Positions 22,487-31,098 of a DNA stretch of 35,256 nucleotides are shown here, piece after piece; the first letter of the stretch is position 1; every line of letters begins with the position of its first letter. The stretch covers positions 1 through 35,256 of the forward strand of contig JAFDEK010000033.1 of the NCBI GenBank assembly GCA_019310385.1, read 5' to 3'. This stretch comes from Deltaproteobacteria bacterium (lineage in GTDB: Bacteria; Myxococcota_A; UBA9160; UBA4427). The notes below the pieces were generated by a model. It worked only from the letters and a program-made list of their open reading frames with translations. It ran no database searches and was not told the origin of the DNA. A program made the position numbers and the translations under genes.

Positions 22487-23622
22487 GAGGATCCGCTCCC
22501 GGGTGGTTGCCCCTGGGCTCCCGAGCGCTCGGGCGCTGCAGCGTCGGCTGGCGCCTGCGGCTCACTCGTCTGCGACACCTGGCCCGAGGCGCCGCGCAGC
22601 CCCAGCTTGCGCTCCACGGCGCGCAAGCGCCGCAGCGCTCCGGGCAGGCGCGCCAGTGCGACCACGGCGCGATGCCACGCGCGCTCCTCCATCTGCGGGC
22701 TTCCCCAGACTCGAGCTCCGTCCGGCACGTCCCGGTGCAAGCCCGCCCGCGCTCCCACGAAGGCGCGCGCACCGACGCGAAGGTGACCCGCCGAGCCTGC
22801 CTGGGCCATGATGATGGCTCCCGGCCCCACCACGGTGCTACCGCTCAGGCCGCTCTGTGCCGCGATCACGGCCCCCTCGCCCACGTCACAGTTGTGTGCG
22901 ATCTGCACCAGGTTGTCGATCTTTGCGCCGCGCCGGATGCGCGTCTCGCTCAAGGTCGCCCGATCTACGGTGCTTCCCGCACCGATCTCCACGTCGTCCT
23001 CGATCACCACGCGCCCCACCTGGGGCACCTTCTCGAAGCGCCCTTCTTCGTCGTGGATGTAACCGAAGCCGTCGCCGCCGATCAGCACACCGGGCTCGAG
23101 ACACACCCGCTTGCCGATCTTCGTGTCCTCGCGCACCACCACGCCGGAGTGGATCTCGCAGTCCTCGCCGATCTCGACGTTGCCGTAGATCGTCACGTTT
23201 GCGTGTAGGATGGTGCGGGCGCCCACTCGCGAGCCGGCCCCCACGACGGTCCCGGGACCCAGGGATGCACTCGGGTCCACCGTGGCGTCGGCGTCGACCC
23301 AGGCCGCGGGGCTCGCGCCTGGGGCCGGCCTGGATGGCGGGCGAACGCGACGCACCGCCCTGGCGAAATCGAGGGCCGGACTGGGTGACGGGATCGCGGG
23401 CCGCCCGCCCGCATCGACGTCCTCGGGCAGGATCAGCGCGCCGGCCCGGCTGCGGGCCGCTGCCGCCGCCCAGCGGCTCGAACGAACGTAGGAGAGCTCG
23501 GACTCGCGGGCGCTCTCGAGCGGGGCGACGCCCTCGATCCGGAAGTCACCGTCGCCGACCCACTCGCGGCCGAGCTCGGCGGCGAGGGTAGCGAGGCGCA
23601 GGGAGCCGGTGGGTTCCGTCAC
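22483..23622 (-). CDS. lpxD: UDP-3-O-acylglucosamine N-acyltransferase
   Basis: The 379-aa protein adds the N-linked acyl chain in lipid A synthesis, using acyl-ACP. It has the N-terminal uridine-binding domain ([20 protein letters not shown]), a hexapeptide left-handed helix from about residue 110, [20 protein letters not shown], and the catalytic-histidine segment [20 protein letters not shown]. The C-terminal tail of about 50 residues is Pro/Ala/Gln-rich and longer than usual. It starts at the GTG at 23622 behind GGGGAAA. It overlaps rnhB by 4 nt, and rnhB commonly neighbours lpx genes. It proves a Gram-negative envelope with lipid A-type chemistry. Confidence 0.95.
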   Translation of the reverse strand: MTEPTGSLRLATLAAELGREWVGDGDFRIEGVAPLESARESELSYVRSSRWAAAAARSRAGALILPEDVDAGGRPAIPSPSPALDFARAVRRVRPPSRPAPGASPAAWVDADATVDPSASLGPGTVVGAGSRVGARTILHANVTIYGNVEIGEDCEIHSGVVVREDTKIGKRVCLEPGVLIGGDGFGYIHDEEGRFEKVPQVGRVVIEDDVEIGAGSTVDRATLSETRIRRGAKIDNLVQIAHNCDVGEGAVIAAQSGLSGSTVVGPGAIIMAQAGSAGHLRVGARAFVGARAGLHRDVPDGARVWGSPQMEERAWHRAVVALARLPGALRRLRAVERKLGLRGASGQVSQTSEPQAPADAAAPERSGAQGQPPGSGSS

Positions 23623-23661
23623 GTTTCCCCGCTGAACCCGCGAGGATTCTCCAAGGTGCGA

Positions 23662-24483
23662 CTAGCGGGCCAGGAGAACGGGCAAGGGTGAGGTGCGCAC
23701 GACGGCCGCCGCGTTGCTGCCGAGGAAGTAGTCGGTGATTCGATTGCGCCCGAAGGCTCCCATGACGATGAGTCCCGCATGGCTCTCGCGAGCCGTGTCG
23801 ATGATCTTCACGTCCGGTCGCCCCAGGGTCGAGGACATCTCACGAACCGGCACGGAGAGACCGCCGACCAGCTTCCGCACCTCTTCGAAACGGGCCACGG
23901 CCCGGCCCTTGTCCTTCGAGTCCACGAACACGTGCACCGCCTCGCCCAGGCCGTTCGCGAGCTCTACGGCGAGGCCTGCCGCGATGCGCGAACCCGGCGA
24001 TCCGTCGAAGCCGAGCACGATGGGCCCGCCGAGGGAGGCCCCTCCCGGCACGACCAGGATCGACTTGCTCGCCTTGCGAATCACCGAATCCGTGGTGCTC
24101 CCGATCAGCGCTCCGCGCTGAGCCTCCGCACGACCGTCACGCCCGATCGCGAGGAGGCCGACGCTCTGGCTCTTCTCGACGATCCGGTCGTCGGCCTGGC
24201 CCTGGACGACCTCGCAGGTCGCTTCGACTCCCTCACTGCGCGCGCGTTCGCTGAGACGCCGCGCGACAGCCTCCGCCCGCGCCCGGTAGTAGGCCGCCAG
24301 CTCGCTCTCGGGGAAGGGGGGCAGGGTGAGACCCTCGCCGTTCGGCGCCCGAACGCGCGAGTCCTCGACCACCGTGATCCCCGCGAGGCCCACGCGCAGC
24401 CGCGCTGCCAACGAGATCGCACACCGCTCTGCTGCCGTTGCGGCCTCCGAACCATCTGTTGCTACCGAGATCGTCTCGATCAT
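23662..24483 (-). CDS. Universal stress protein, two Usp domains in tandem
   Basis: The 273-aa protein has two UspA folds: MIETISVATDGSEAA to SILVVPGGA (about 1-145) and GPIVLGFDGSPGSRIAAGLA to SPLPVLLAR (about 150-273). ATP-binding-type loops are visible in both: GRDGRAEAQRGALIGSTT and GAFGRNRITDYFLGSNA. Tandem Usp proteins help cells survive starvation or other stress by an ATP/AMP-linked mechanism that is poorly defined. The ATG at 24483 has AGGAG at close spacing. It lies 157 bp after a CBS-domain gene on the same strand; the pairing of Usp and CBS suggests sensing of adenylate state. Confidence 0.9.
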   Translation of the reverse strand: MIETISVATDGSEAATAAERCAISLAARLRVGLAGITVVEDSRVRAPNGEGLTLPPFPESELAAYYRARAEAVARRLSERARSEGVEATCEVVQGQADDRIVEKSQSVGLLAIGRDGRAEAQRGALIGSTTDSVIRKASKSILVVPGGASLGGPIVLGFDGSPGSRIAAGLAVELANGLGEAVHVFVDSKDKGRAVARFEEVRKLVGGLSVPVREMSSTLGRPDVKIIDTARESHAGLIVMGAFGRNRITDYFLGSNAAAVVRTSPLPVLLAR

Positions 24484-24503
24484 TCCGCTCCTCGCGATCC
24501 TCT

Positions 24504-24540
24504 CCGGGGCCTTTGGGGGCCCCGGTGGGTTTTCTCTTTA
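24504..24540 (+). terminator. GC-rich hairpin with T-rich tail between the CBS and usp genes
   Basis: CCGGGGCC (24504-24511) and GGCCCCGG (24518-24525) form a perfect 8-bp stem with a 6-nt loop, followed by TGGGTTTTCTCTTTA on the + strand. That is terminator-like, but only for + strand transcripts, and no + gene lies just upstream. In the minus direction it may be a leader hairpin for usp. Confidence 0.35.
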
Positions 24541-24640
24541 CGAATCACACGACTCGTCGAGTTCGCCCTGCAGCGCTCACCGCCTCGCCCCGGCGAGCAC
24601 CGGCCCCGAAATACTGCCCAGGGGGCAGACCAATCTTACG

Positions 24641-25171
24641 CTACCCCGGAGGGACGTGCAAATCACACTGGCCGAATTGCTCAGCGTACGAGAATTTCCA
24701 CAGCTCAGCATCCGCCTCTCTGACACTCCCCAGTCGATACCCCCGGGGGCTCCGCAGGGAGCCAGGCTCGGCGCCATGGGTGTCCGGCTGCCCTCTTCCC
24801 TCGTGGTTCACGACCGGCAGGCATCCGATCTTGTGCTCGACCATGACCCGCGCGGCCTCCACGATGCTGGCGTCGGGAGTGATCACGACCGGGGGCTCCG
24901 ACATGACCTTCGCGATTTCGACGGCATGCAGAAAACCGCGCCGCTCGTCGGCGCCGCGGCCGTTCAGATTCGAAAGCGAGGCGCGCAACACATCGCGATC
25001 CGAAAGCACGCCGACGAACTCACCGCCGCGCACCACGGGAATGTGGCGCACGCGGCCGAGGGTCATGATATCCTCGACGACGGAGAGCCGATCTCCCACG
25101 CTTACCGTGACGAGCTTCGGCTGCATGATTTCGCCTACTTCGACAACGCTGCGCTCGTTGGCTTCGGCCAT
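24641..25171 (-). CDS. CBS-domain protein with abnormal second CBS domain
   Basis: The 176-aa protein has a complete first CBS motif (VGEIMQPKLVTVSVGDRLSV to VGVLSDRDVLRASL, about 11-75). A second motif starts normally (IAKVMSEPPVVITPDASIVE to IGCLPVVNHEG). Such pairs bind adenine nucleotides and act as energy sensors. After NHEG the expected hydrophobic strand is replaced by about 20 foreign residues (RGQPDTHGAEPGSLRSPRG). RLGSVREADAELW then resembles the missing strand (usually L-V-G-I-V-T-E-A-D). No other frame restores a normal CBS end, so this looks like an in-frame insertion rather than a simple frameshift. The start is ATG at 25171, divergent from the next gene by 30 bp. Confidence 0.75.
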   Translation of the reverse strand: MAEANERSVVEVGEIMQPKLVTVSVGDRLSVVEDIMTLGRVRHIPVVRGGEFVGVLSDRDVLRASLSNLNGRGADERRGFLHAVEIAKVMSEPPVVITPDASIVEAARVMVEHKIGCLPVVNHEGRGQPDTHGAEPGSLRSPRGYRLGSVREADAELWKFSYAEQFGQCDLHVPPG

Positions 25172-25201
25172 GCGCTCATTCTACTCCAAGGCAAGGGGCT
25201 A

Positions 25202-25807
25202 ATGGCAAGAGAGAAGGGCGCCGAGCCGAGCGAAACGCCGCGGCACAGTGGACGGCAAGGCAAGGTCTCCGCCTTCGGTGACGCCCCGGCCGACACCTCC
25301 GACCCCGACACCTTCGACCCCGACGCCTTCGACCCCGATCGCGCTGGGCCCGACCCGGGCGGCGAGGCGGGCGACACCGCGGGCACGATTCCCGACTTCA
25401 TCCGGCGCGCCATGGCGTTCGGCTTCAGCGGCTTCTTCGCCACGGAGGAAGCCATGCGCAGGGCCCTCGGCGACACCGTGCCCAAGGATTGGATCGACTT
25501 CGCCGCGGAGCAAAGCGACCGCACGCGCGACGACCTCACCGACCGCTTCGGCCAGGAGTTTGGCAAGATCCTCGCGCAGGTCGACCTGGCCCAGCTCCTG
25601 TCCCAGCTGCTCGAGGGTCGCAGCGTCGAGGTCAGCGCCAAGATCCGTCTGGGCGGGCGCGACGACTCCGAGACGCAGCCTTCCACCGCGCCCCGAGAGA
25701 GTGGACGCGGCATCCACACGAGTTTCACGCTCTCGACGCCGGACGAGCCCGAGCCCACCGGCGGCTCCTCCGGTCCCCAGGTACGGCGAAAGCCAAAGAG
25801 GCCCTGA
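25202..25807 (+). CDS. Hypothetical acidic protein with DPD repeats
   Basis: The 201-aa protein was not recognised. The N-terminal 60 residues are polar and acidic, with DPDTFDPDAFDPDRAGPDPG encoded by a 15-bp tandem repeat. A helical core follows (IPDFIRRAMAFGFSGFF, ATEEAMRRALGDTVPKDW, DDLTDRFGQEFGKILAQVD, LAQLLSQLLEGRSVEVSAKI), somewhat like phasin-type or coat-associated helical proteins. The tail is again disordered and basic. The ATG at 25202 is preceded by AAGGGG. It shares a 30-bp divergent gap with the CBS gene and is followed after 2 nt by a membrane-protein gene, so it is probably the first gene of a three-gene operon. Confidence 0.65.
   Translation: MAREKGAEPSETPRHSGRQGKVSAFGDAPADTSDPDTFDPDAFDPDRAGPDPGGEAGDTAGTIPDFIRRAMAFGFSGFFATEEAMRRALGDTVPKDWIDFAAEQSDRTRDDLTDRFGQEFGKILAQVDLAQLLSQLLEGRSVEVSAKIRLGGRDDSETQPSTAPRESGRGIHTSFTLSTPDEPEPTGGSSGPQVRRKPKRP
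25301..25345. repeat. 15-bp tandem repeat coding for Asp-Pro-Asp units
   Basis: GACCCCGACACCTTC (25301-25315) and GACCCCGACGCCTTC (25316-25330) are followed by a decayed third unit to 25345. They encode DPDTF and DPDAF in the + strand hypothetical protein. Confidence 0.7.
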
Positions 25808-25809
25808 GC

Positions 25810-27135
25810 GTGCAGCGAAAAGTGCGCCTGGCGCTCGCGTGGATCCTCGTCGCGACTCTCCTCTCCTATGTGATCTTCCTCTACTACGGACTGGGCCATG
25901 CTCCGGGCGGGATCGCGACACAGTGGTGGCACCCTTCCACCTTCCTGCTCGAATGGCCGGGGGTCGGAGACTGGGTCGCCACGCCCTGGCTCGGCGTCCT
26001 GGCCCTCACGTTGCCCGCAACCGGGATCAGCATCGGGATCTTCCTCACCACGCGATCCGCCCTCGTACGCGCCCTCGCCCTCTCCTGCACCTTCACGACC
26101 ATCGGGTTCGCCGCCTACGGGATCGCGTCCCCCATGCCCTGGCGCTTCTTCCATTGGCGCTGGTCGTTGGTGATCGTGCTCGGCGGAACCGCCATGGGCT
26201 GGGCCAGCGCATCACCGGTGCTCGCCGCGCGCTGGCTCGAGCGCGGCTTCCGGGCCGGACTCGTGGTCTACCTCCCGGTCAGCCTTGCCACGGCCGCCAT
26301 CATCCGGGGCACGACGGGCACCGACGAGAGCCTGGCCTTCAGCTTCTCGCCCTGGCCGGCCTTTCCCGTGCTCGGCCTCGAGAGTGGCGCCTACGGGATC
26401 GCGGGGATCCTGCTGGGCCTGGCGGCCGGCACCGCACTGATGGCGCGCGGCCTCGAGCGACCGGGCCTCGCCCTGGCGGGCTCCCTGTCCGCGATCGCGC
26501 TGCCGTGGATCTGGATCGGGTGGCGCTTCGGCGCGCTGCAGCCGCGCAGCGGGGCCGCCCTCGCCCTGCTCTCGTCGCTGCTGCTGTGCGGAGCCCTCCT
26601 CACCCGTGACGGCGAACGCCTCACGATCCTGCGCCGACGTGCGCTGCACCTCGCTTGCGGCGCCGCCCTGGTCGCCCTCCCCTTGTTCGCTGGACACGCC
26701 CTGGCCACAGGCGACTACGCGACGAACCGTTTCTATCGCAGCGGCTTGCTGATCGATGCGCTCCAGCGCTTCATCGAAGAGCACGATACCTACCCCCCCA
26801 AGCTCGAGGAGCTGGTGGAGCAGGGCTTCCTCGAGGAAGTTCCGCGGCCCCGTGTCGGCTTCTCCTTCCTCGAGCACCTGGGGCTCGCCGCGCCGCAAGA
26901 GTTCCACTACAGCGAGTTCGGCAGCGGCTACCACCTCGAGTTCAGCTCCACCGAGTGGATCCAGTGCACCTACAGCGGCAGCTATGTCTATCCGGAAGAC
27001 GAGGACGAGGAGGAAGAGGAAGAGGTCTACGACGACGACGGCGAAGACTACGCCCCCTGGAACTGCCTCAAGGATCACCCCTCGCTCTGGAAGATCGAAG
27101 CCCGCGACGAGGGCGAAGAAGCGGATGGGGCATAG
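25810..27135 (+). CDS. Polytopic membrane protein with pseudopilin-like C-terminal domain
   Basis: The 441-aa protein has about 8 hydrophobic segments in its first 300 residues (LALAWILVATLLSYVIFLYY, WLGVLALTLPATGISIGIFL, and others to ALHLACGAALVALPLFAGHA). A soluble domain at about 315-395 follows (GLLIDALQRFIEEHDTYPPK, LEELVEQGFLEEVPRP, FHYSEFGSGYHLEFS). It is patterned like the globular part of GspG-type pseudopilins: N-terminal helix, Y-P-x-x-L-E-E-L, then beta strands. The end is very acidic (EDEDEEEEEEVYDDDGEDY). I do not know a described family with this make-up. The GTG at 25810 follows the stop of the previous gene by 2 nt with AGAGG upstream; its end overlaps the next gene by 11 nt. 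Confidence 0.65.
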   Translation: MQRKVRLALAWILVATLLSYVIFLYYGLGHAPGGIATQWWHPSTFLLEWPGVGDWVATPWLGVLALTLPATGISIGIFLTTRSALVRALALSCTFTTIGFAAYGIASPMPWRFFHWRWSLVIVLGGTAMGWASASPVLAARWLERGFRAGLVVYLPVSLATAAIIRGTTGTDESLAFSFSPWPAFPVLGLESGAYGIAGILLGLAAGTALMARGLERPGLALAGSLSAIALPWIWIGWRFGALQPRSGAALALLSSLLLCGALLTRDGERLTILRRRALHLACGAALVALPLFAGHALATGDYATNRFYRSGLLIDALQRFIEEHDTYPPKLEELVEQGFLEEVPRPRVGFSFLEHLGLAAPQEFHYSEFGSGYHLEFSSTEWIQCTYSGSYVYPEDEDEEEEEEVYDDDGEDYAPWNCLKDHPSLWKIEARDEGEEADGA

Positions 27136-28156
27136 CTCCGCCGGAGGGGACTTCGACACCGGGTGCGCGAGCAATACCCGCCCCGAAGATTGGGGGATCG
27201 AGGGCCTCTCCCTCGGCATCGTGCTCACGGGCCCATCCGACACACGTGAGTGGCAGAAAGCCCTGACCTGGGTGCGCCGCGCCGAAGAGCTGGGTCTGCA
27301 TTCGGTCTGGGTTCCCGAGAGTCACTTCGGCCGTGGCGTGTGCGCATCGCCGCTCCTCACCCTCTCGGGCTTCGCAGCGCAGAGCCGGCGGCTGCGTCTG
27401 GGCACCATCTCCCTGCTGCTCCCGATCCACCCTCCCCTGCGCCTGGCCGCCGAGATCGCCAGCCTCGACTCGCTCAGCGGCGGCCGCGTCCTGATTGGAC
27501 TCGGCCGCGGCTTCCGGGCCCCGCTCTTCCAGGCTTTCGGGATCGACCCGGGCTCGCGGCGGGACCGCTTCGACGACGCCCTCGATCGGATTCTGGCCAG
27601 CTGGCGCGGCGAAGACGGCCGCGACGCGCGCACCGACGGTGGGCGACCCCGGCAGCCGCCTCACCCGCCCCTGGCCGTCGCGGCCTTCGGGCGCAAAGGC
27701 CTGGCCCAGGCGGCCCGCCGTGGCCTCCCCTACCTGGCCTCGCCCCTGGAGCCCCTGCCCCTGCTGATCGAGAACCAACGCTTCCACAGCGAGAACCTGC
27801 CCGAGGACGCGGACCCCGGCGCCCTCGCCACCCCGGTCCTGCGCACGGTCCACGTCGCCAGTAGCGAGCCGGAGCGCAGGCGGGTGTTCGAGGCCCTCGA
27901 GGCCGAGCTCCGCGCCGCGGGCCGCATGGCGCGCGGCAAGGCGCCCGCGGCCCTGGCCCGGGCCGTCGCCGGCCCCCTGCGCGAGCGGGTGATCGTGGGC
28001 TCGCCCTCCGAGGTCAGTGACACCCTGGCGCGCTACCGGGAGGAGCTCGGAATGGATCTCCTGATCGCGCGCCCGCAGATCGCGGGTGCCAGCGAAGCCG
28101 AATGCGAGGCCTCACTGGAGCGGCTCGCGGGCGAGGTGCTGCCGGGGCTGGGGTGA
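27125..28156 (+). CDS. LLM class (luciferase-like) flavin-dependent oxidoreductase
   Basis: The 343-aa protein is a bacterial-luciferase-like TIM barrel: LSLGIVLTGPSDTREWQKAL, RAEELGLHSVWVPESHF, RRLRLGTISLLLPIHPPLRL, LDSLSGGRVLIGLGRGF, and the late ERVIVGSPSEVSDTLARY. These are the FMN/F420-binding elements of the LLM family, which oxidises many substrates. Which flavin it uses cannot be decided. The ATG at 27125 overlaps the membrane-protein gene by 11 nt, suggesting translational coupling. It is the last gene of the + strand trio and converges on the heme operon. Confidence 0.9.
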   Translation: MGHSSAGGDFDTGCASNTRPEDWGIEGLSLGIVLTGPSDTREWQKALTWVRRAEELGLHSVWVPESHFGRGVCASPLLTLSGFAAQSRRLRLGTISLLLPIHPPLRLAAEIASLDSLSGGRVLIGLGRGFRAPLFQAFGIDPGSRRDRFDDALDRILASWRGEDGRDARTDGGRPRQPPHPPLAVAAFGRKGLAQAARRGLPYLASPLEPLPLLIENQRFHSENLPEDADPGALATPVLRTVHVASSEPERRRVFEALEAELRAAGRMARGKAPAALARAVAGPLRERVIVGSPSEVSDTLARYREELGMDLLIARPQIAGASEAECEASLERLAGEVLPGLG

Positions 28157-28166
28157 TGGGGCTGAT

Positions 28167-28200
28167 CGGGGCCTGCTCGAGGTCGAAGCCCGAGGCCCCG
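28167..28200. terminator. 8-bp inverted repeat between convergent genes
   Basis: CGGGGCCT (28167-28174) and AGGCCCCG (28193-28200) flank an 18-nt loop in the gap between the LLM oxidoreductase and the heme operon's last gene. There is no T-tract, so this is only a possible terminator. Confidence 0.3.
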
Positions 28201-28217
28201 TGCGAGCTGCGCTCCCG

Positions 28218-28412
28218 TCAGTCACCCGACCCGTCGTTCTCTACCGGGCGGGTGAAGCTGATGAACGCCATGGCGGGACGCTTCGACGATTCGCGCATGG
28301 CGAATTGCATGCTGTCGAAGCTCCAGCCCTGGCCGGTCCACTCGTTCAGCACCGACTCGATCTCCTGGTCGCTCACGGTGCTGAGCTCGATCACCTTGTA
28401 GACGAGACCCAC
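28218..28412 (-). CDS. Small DUF4177-like protein
   Basis: A 64-aa protein if started at the GTG at 28412, which has GGGAGGGAGAG just upstream. It reads GLVYKVIELSTVSDQEIESV, LNEWTGQGWSFDSMQFAM and AMAFISFTR, the pattern of DUF4177-type proteins (Y-K-V-I-E at the start, N-x-x-G-x-x-G-W in the middle). Function is unknown. It follows hemB by 55 bp and closes the heme operon. It is too small and too well formed to be a shadow frame. Confidence 0.7.
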   Translation of the reverse strand: MGLVYKVIELSTVSDQEIESVLNEWTGQGWSFDSMQFAMRESSKRPAMAFISFTRPVENDGSGD

Positions 28413-28467
28413 GCCTCTCCCTCCCCGAAGCACAGCTGCCCCTCTGTGAGGCGCATGGACAGTTCGT

Positions 28468-29442
28468 TCAGGCGGAGAGCCTCTCCGCCACGTCGGCCGC
28501 CGCGTAGGTGAGGATCCAATCGGCGCCCGCGCGCTTGATGGAGACCAGAGCCTCTTCCATGGCGCGCTCCCCGTCGATCCAGCCGCGCTCCGCCGCCGCC
28601 TTGATCATCGCGTACTCGCCCGACACCTGGTACGCCGCCAGGGGGAGATCGAACTCGCGGCGCGCATCGGCGAGCACATCGAGATAGGCGAGGGCCGGCT
28701 TGACCATGAGGACGTCGGCGCCCTCTTCGACGTCGAGGCGCATCTCGCGCAGGGCCTCGCGCCGGTTGGCCGGATCCATCTGGTAGGCGCGCCGGTCTCC
28801 AAATTGCGGCGTGCTCTCCGCCGCATCGCGAAAGGGGCCGTAGAAGGCGCTGGCAAACTTGGCCGCGTAGGCGAGGATGGGCAACTCCTCGAAGCCATGG
28901 GCGTCGAGCTGGCCCCGGATCGCCGCCACCCGGCCGTCCATCATGTCCGAGGGCGCCACGATGTCGGCGCCGGCCCGTGCGTGGGAGAGGGCCGTGGCGG
29001 CCAGCCGCTCCAGGGAGGGATCGTTGCGCACCTTCCCCTCCTCCACGATTCCGCAGTGACCGTGATCGGTGTATTCGCACAGGCAAACATCAGTGACGAC
29101 GCACAGGTCGGGCACCCCCGCCTTGATGGCCGCCACGGCGCGCTGCACGATCCCCTCCGCCGCGTCGGCGCCGCCGCCACGGGCGTCCTTCTCCCGGGGA
29201 ATCCCGAAGAGGATCACGGCCGGAACCCCGAGGTCCGCCACCCGCTTCGCCTCGTCCACCACCTGATCCACCGAGAATCGAAAGACCCCGGGCATGGAGG
29301 CCACCGCCTCGCGCACGCTGCTTCCCTCGACCACGAAGAGGGGCAGAACGAGGTCGTCACGGCAGAGCCGCGTCTCGCGCACCATGCGTCGCAAGGTCTC
29401 GTTGGCGCGCAGTCGCCGCATGCGATTGATCGGAAAGCCCAT
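28468..29442 (-). CDS. hemB: Delta-aminolevulinic acid dehydratase (porphobilinogen synthase)
   Basis: The 324-aa protein condenses two ALA molecules to porphobilinogen. It carries the zinc-cysteine site [14 protein letters not shown] (C120, C122, C130), the two active-site lysines ([17 protein letters not shown]195; [14 protein letters not shown]248) and a standard N-terminus, [13 protein letters not shown] chose the ATG at 29442, which has GAGGTGG upstream and gives the exact family length; an ATG 27 bp earlier is possible. The cysteine set predicts a zinc-dependent, non-plant-type enzyme. It lies 69 bp after the cobA-hemD gene. Confidence 0.95.
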   Translation of the reverse strand: MGFPINRMRRLRANETLRRMVRETRLCRDDLVLPLFVVEGSSVREAVASMPGVFRFSVDQVVDEAKRVADLGVPAVILFGIPREKDARGGGADAAEGIVQRAVAAIKAGVPDLCVVTDVCLCEYTDHGHCGIVEEGKVRNDPSLERLAATALSHARAGADIVAPSDMMDGRVAAIRGQLDAHGFEELPILAYAAKFASAFYGPFRDAAESTPQFGDRRAYQMDPANRREALREMRLDVEEGADVLMVKPALAYLDVLADARREFDLPLAAYQVSGEYAMIKAAAERGWIDGERAMEEALVSIKRAGADWILTYAAADVAERLSA

Positions 29443-29511
29443 GAACCCCACCTCGTTCTTCGATTGCATCTATTGGATCGACTGGATATCAATGACCGAG
29501 ACGACGCCGCC

Positions 29512-31098
29512 TCAGTCGCTGTCTCCAGCAAGGTCTTCAGCAAGGTCCCCAGCAAGATAGTCGACCAACGCCGACACCATCTCCAGGGCACCGGGACGCT
29601 CGGGAATCACCTGGGCGGGGAAGCCCTCGCCTTCGAGCGCCTTGCCCGTGGTATCGCCGACGGCGACCACCAGGCAGCGCGAGACCGCGCTGCGCGCCGC
29701 CGGATCCAGCAAGGCAAAGAAGTTCCGCACCGCGGAAGGACTGGTGAAAGTGAGCACTTCGAGCTCGCCCCGGCCGAGCCAGCTCCGCAGCAGGCCGGCA
29801 TCGGCCTCGGCGGGGACGTTGCGATAGGTCTCGACGGCGTCGACGACGGCGCCGGCGGCGCGCAGGCCTTCGGGCATCACCTTGCGAGCGATGTCGGACT
29901 TGGGAATCAAGAAGCGCCGTCCCTCGGGCTGTACGGTCGCCATGAGCTCCGAGAGGAGCGCCTCCGCGTTGCCGCGCCCGGAGGCAGTGAGGTGGACCGC
30001 AAAGCCCGCCTCGACGGCCGCGCGCGCCGTCTGGGGTCCCACGCAGAGGATCCGCGCCGCGATGCGTGAAAAGGCAAAAGGCACGCCCTCCCCGCCTTTG
30101 AGCTGCCGCGCGCGTTCGACGAAGAAGCGGACCGCGTTGGAGCTCGCGAAGACAATGGCGTCGTAATCCGAGAGACTCGCCAGAGCCCGGTCGAGCTCCG
30201 CGTAGCTGGATGGAGGCGCAAGGCGAATCATGGGCAGGAGCACCGGCTCGGCACCCGCCGCGCGCAGGGCGCTCGCCAGCTCGCTTGCCTGCTCCCGGGC
30301 GCGGGTCACGAGCACGCGCTTGCCGAAGAGGGGCGCCTTCTCCCACCAGGCCAGGGTCTCACGCAGCCGGACCACCTCGCCGATGACCACGGCCGCGGGC
30401 GCCCGCAGCCCCGCCTCGCTGACCCGGGCGACGAGCTCGCAGAGCGGCGCCACGACGACCTCCTGAGTTCCGAGGGTTCCCTTGTGCACGGCGGCGGCCG
30501 GAGTCTGGGGGTCGCGCCCGCCCGCGAGCACCTGCTCGATGATCTCGGGCAGGTTGCGCATGCCCATGAGGATCACGAGGGTGTCGACCGCCCGGGCGAG
30601 CTCTCCCCAGCGCGTCGCCTGAGCAGCCCGGGTGGGATCCTTGTGACCCGTCACCACCGCGAAGGAGGCCGCATGCCGCCGGTCGGTAACGGGGATCCCC
30701 GCGTAGGCGAGAGCGCCGATGGGCGAGCTCACCCCGGGAACCACCTCGTAGGGGATTCCCGCCTCGACGCAGGCGCTCGCCTCCTCACCGCCGCGGCCGA
30801 AGACGAAGGGATCGCCGCCCTTGAGACGCACCACGGTGTCACCCGCCAGAGCGCGCTCCACGATCAGCGCGTTGATGTCCTCCTGAGGCAGGGTGGGCGA
30901 GTCGTGGCCGCGCTTGCCGACGTTGACGCACTCGGCGTGCTCCGCCGCGAAGCGCAGCAGGTCGTCCGAGGCGAGCTCGTCGTAGAGAACGAGGTCGGCC
31001 CGGCCGAGAGCCGTCACCCCGCGCAGGGTGATGAGGTCGGGATCACCCGGCCCCGCGCCCACCAGAATCAGCTTTCCCGTGCCCCTCGTCACTCTCAT
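29512..31098 (-). CDS. cobA-hemD: Uroporphyrinogen-III C-methyltransferase / uroporphyrinogen-III synthase fusion
   Basis: The 528-aa protein joins two enzymes. Residues 1 to about 250 are a SAM-dependent CobA/SUMT (KLILVGAGPGDPDLITLRG, VVRLKGGDPFVFGRGGEEA, VVPGVSSPIGALAYAGIPVT, TLVILMGMRNL), leading to precorrin-2 for siroheme or cobalamin. Residues about 258-528 are HemD (KRVLVTRAREQASELASAL, YDAIVFASSNAVRFF, RILCVGPQTARAA, VLTFTSPSAVRNF, VVAVGDTTGKALEGEGF), which closes uroporphyrinogen III. The last residues (AGDLAEDLAGDSD) come from a 12-bp repeat. The ATG overlaps the hemC stop by 4 nt (ATGA). Such fusions are common in anaerobes and deltaproteobacteria. Confidence 0.95.
   Translation of the reverse strand: MRVTRGTGKLILVGAGPGDPDLITLRGVTALGRADLVLYDELASDDLLRFAAEHAECVNVGKRGHDSPTLPQEDINALIVERALAGDTVVRLKGGDPFVFGRGGEEASACVEAGIPYEVVPGVSSPIGALAYAGIPVTDRRHAASFAVVTGHKDPTRAAQATRWGELARAVDTLVILMGMRNLPEIIEQVLAGGRDPQTPAAAVHKGTLGTQEVVVAPLCELVARVSEAGLRAPAAVVIGEVVRLRETLAWWEKAPLFGKRVLVTRAREQASELASALRAAGAEPVLLPMIRLAPPSSYAELDRALASLSDYDAIVFASSNAVRFFVERARQLKGGEGVPFAFSRIAARILCVGPQTARAAVEAGFAVHLTASGRGNAEALLSELMATVQPEGRRFLIPKSDIARKVMPEGLRAAGAVVDAVETYRNVPAEADAGLLRSWLGRGELEVLTFTSPSAVRNFFALLDPAARSAVSRCLVVAVGDTTGKALEGEGFPAQVIPERPGALEMVSALVDYLAGDLAEDLAGDSD
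29526..29560. repeat. 12-bp tandem repeat at the end of cobA-hemD
   Basis: CAGCAAGGTCTT (29526-29537), CAGCAAGGTCCC (29538-29549) and CAGCAAGATAG (from 29550) are tandem units in the last codons of hemD. They encode the LAGD/LAED repeat in the minus-strand protein. Confidence 0.65.

Noticed and set aside
21620-22772. Upstream extension of the truD frame and 34327-33449 extension of the hemA frame
   Set aside because: The extra residues are Arg/Pro/Gly-rich shadows of rnhB/lpxD and hemX; family similarity begins at the chosen GTG starts.
24641-24790. Simple frameshift in the CBS gene
   Set aside because: Translating the two other frames after NHEG does not recover a normal CBS strand, so a single indel does not explain the odd C-terminus.
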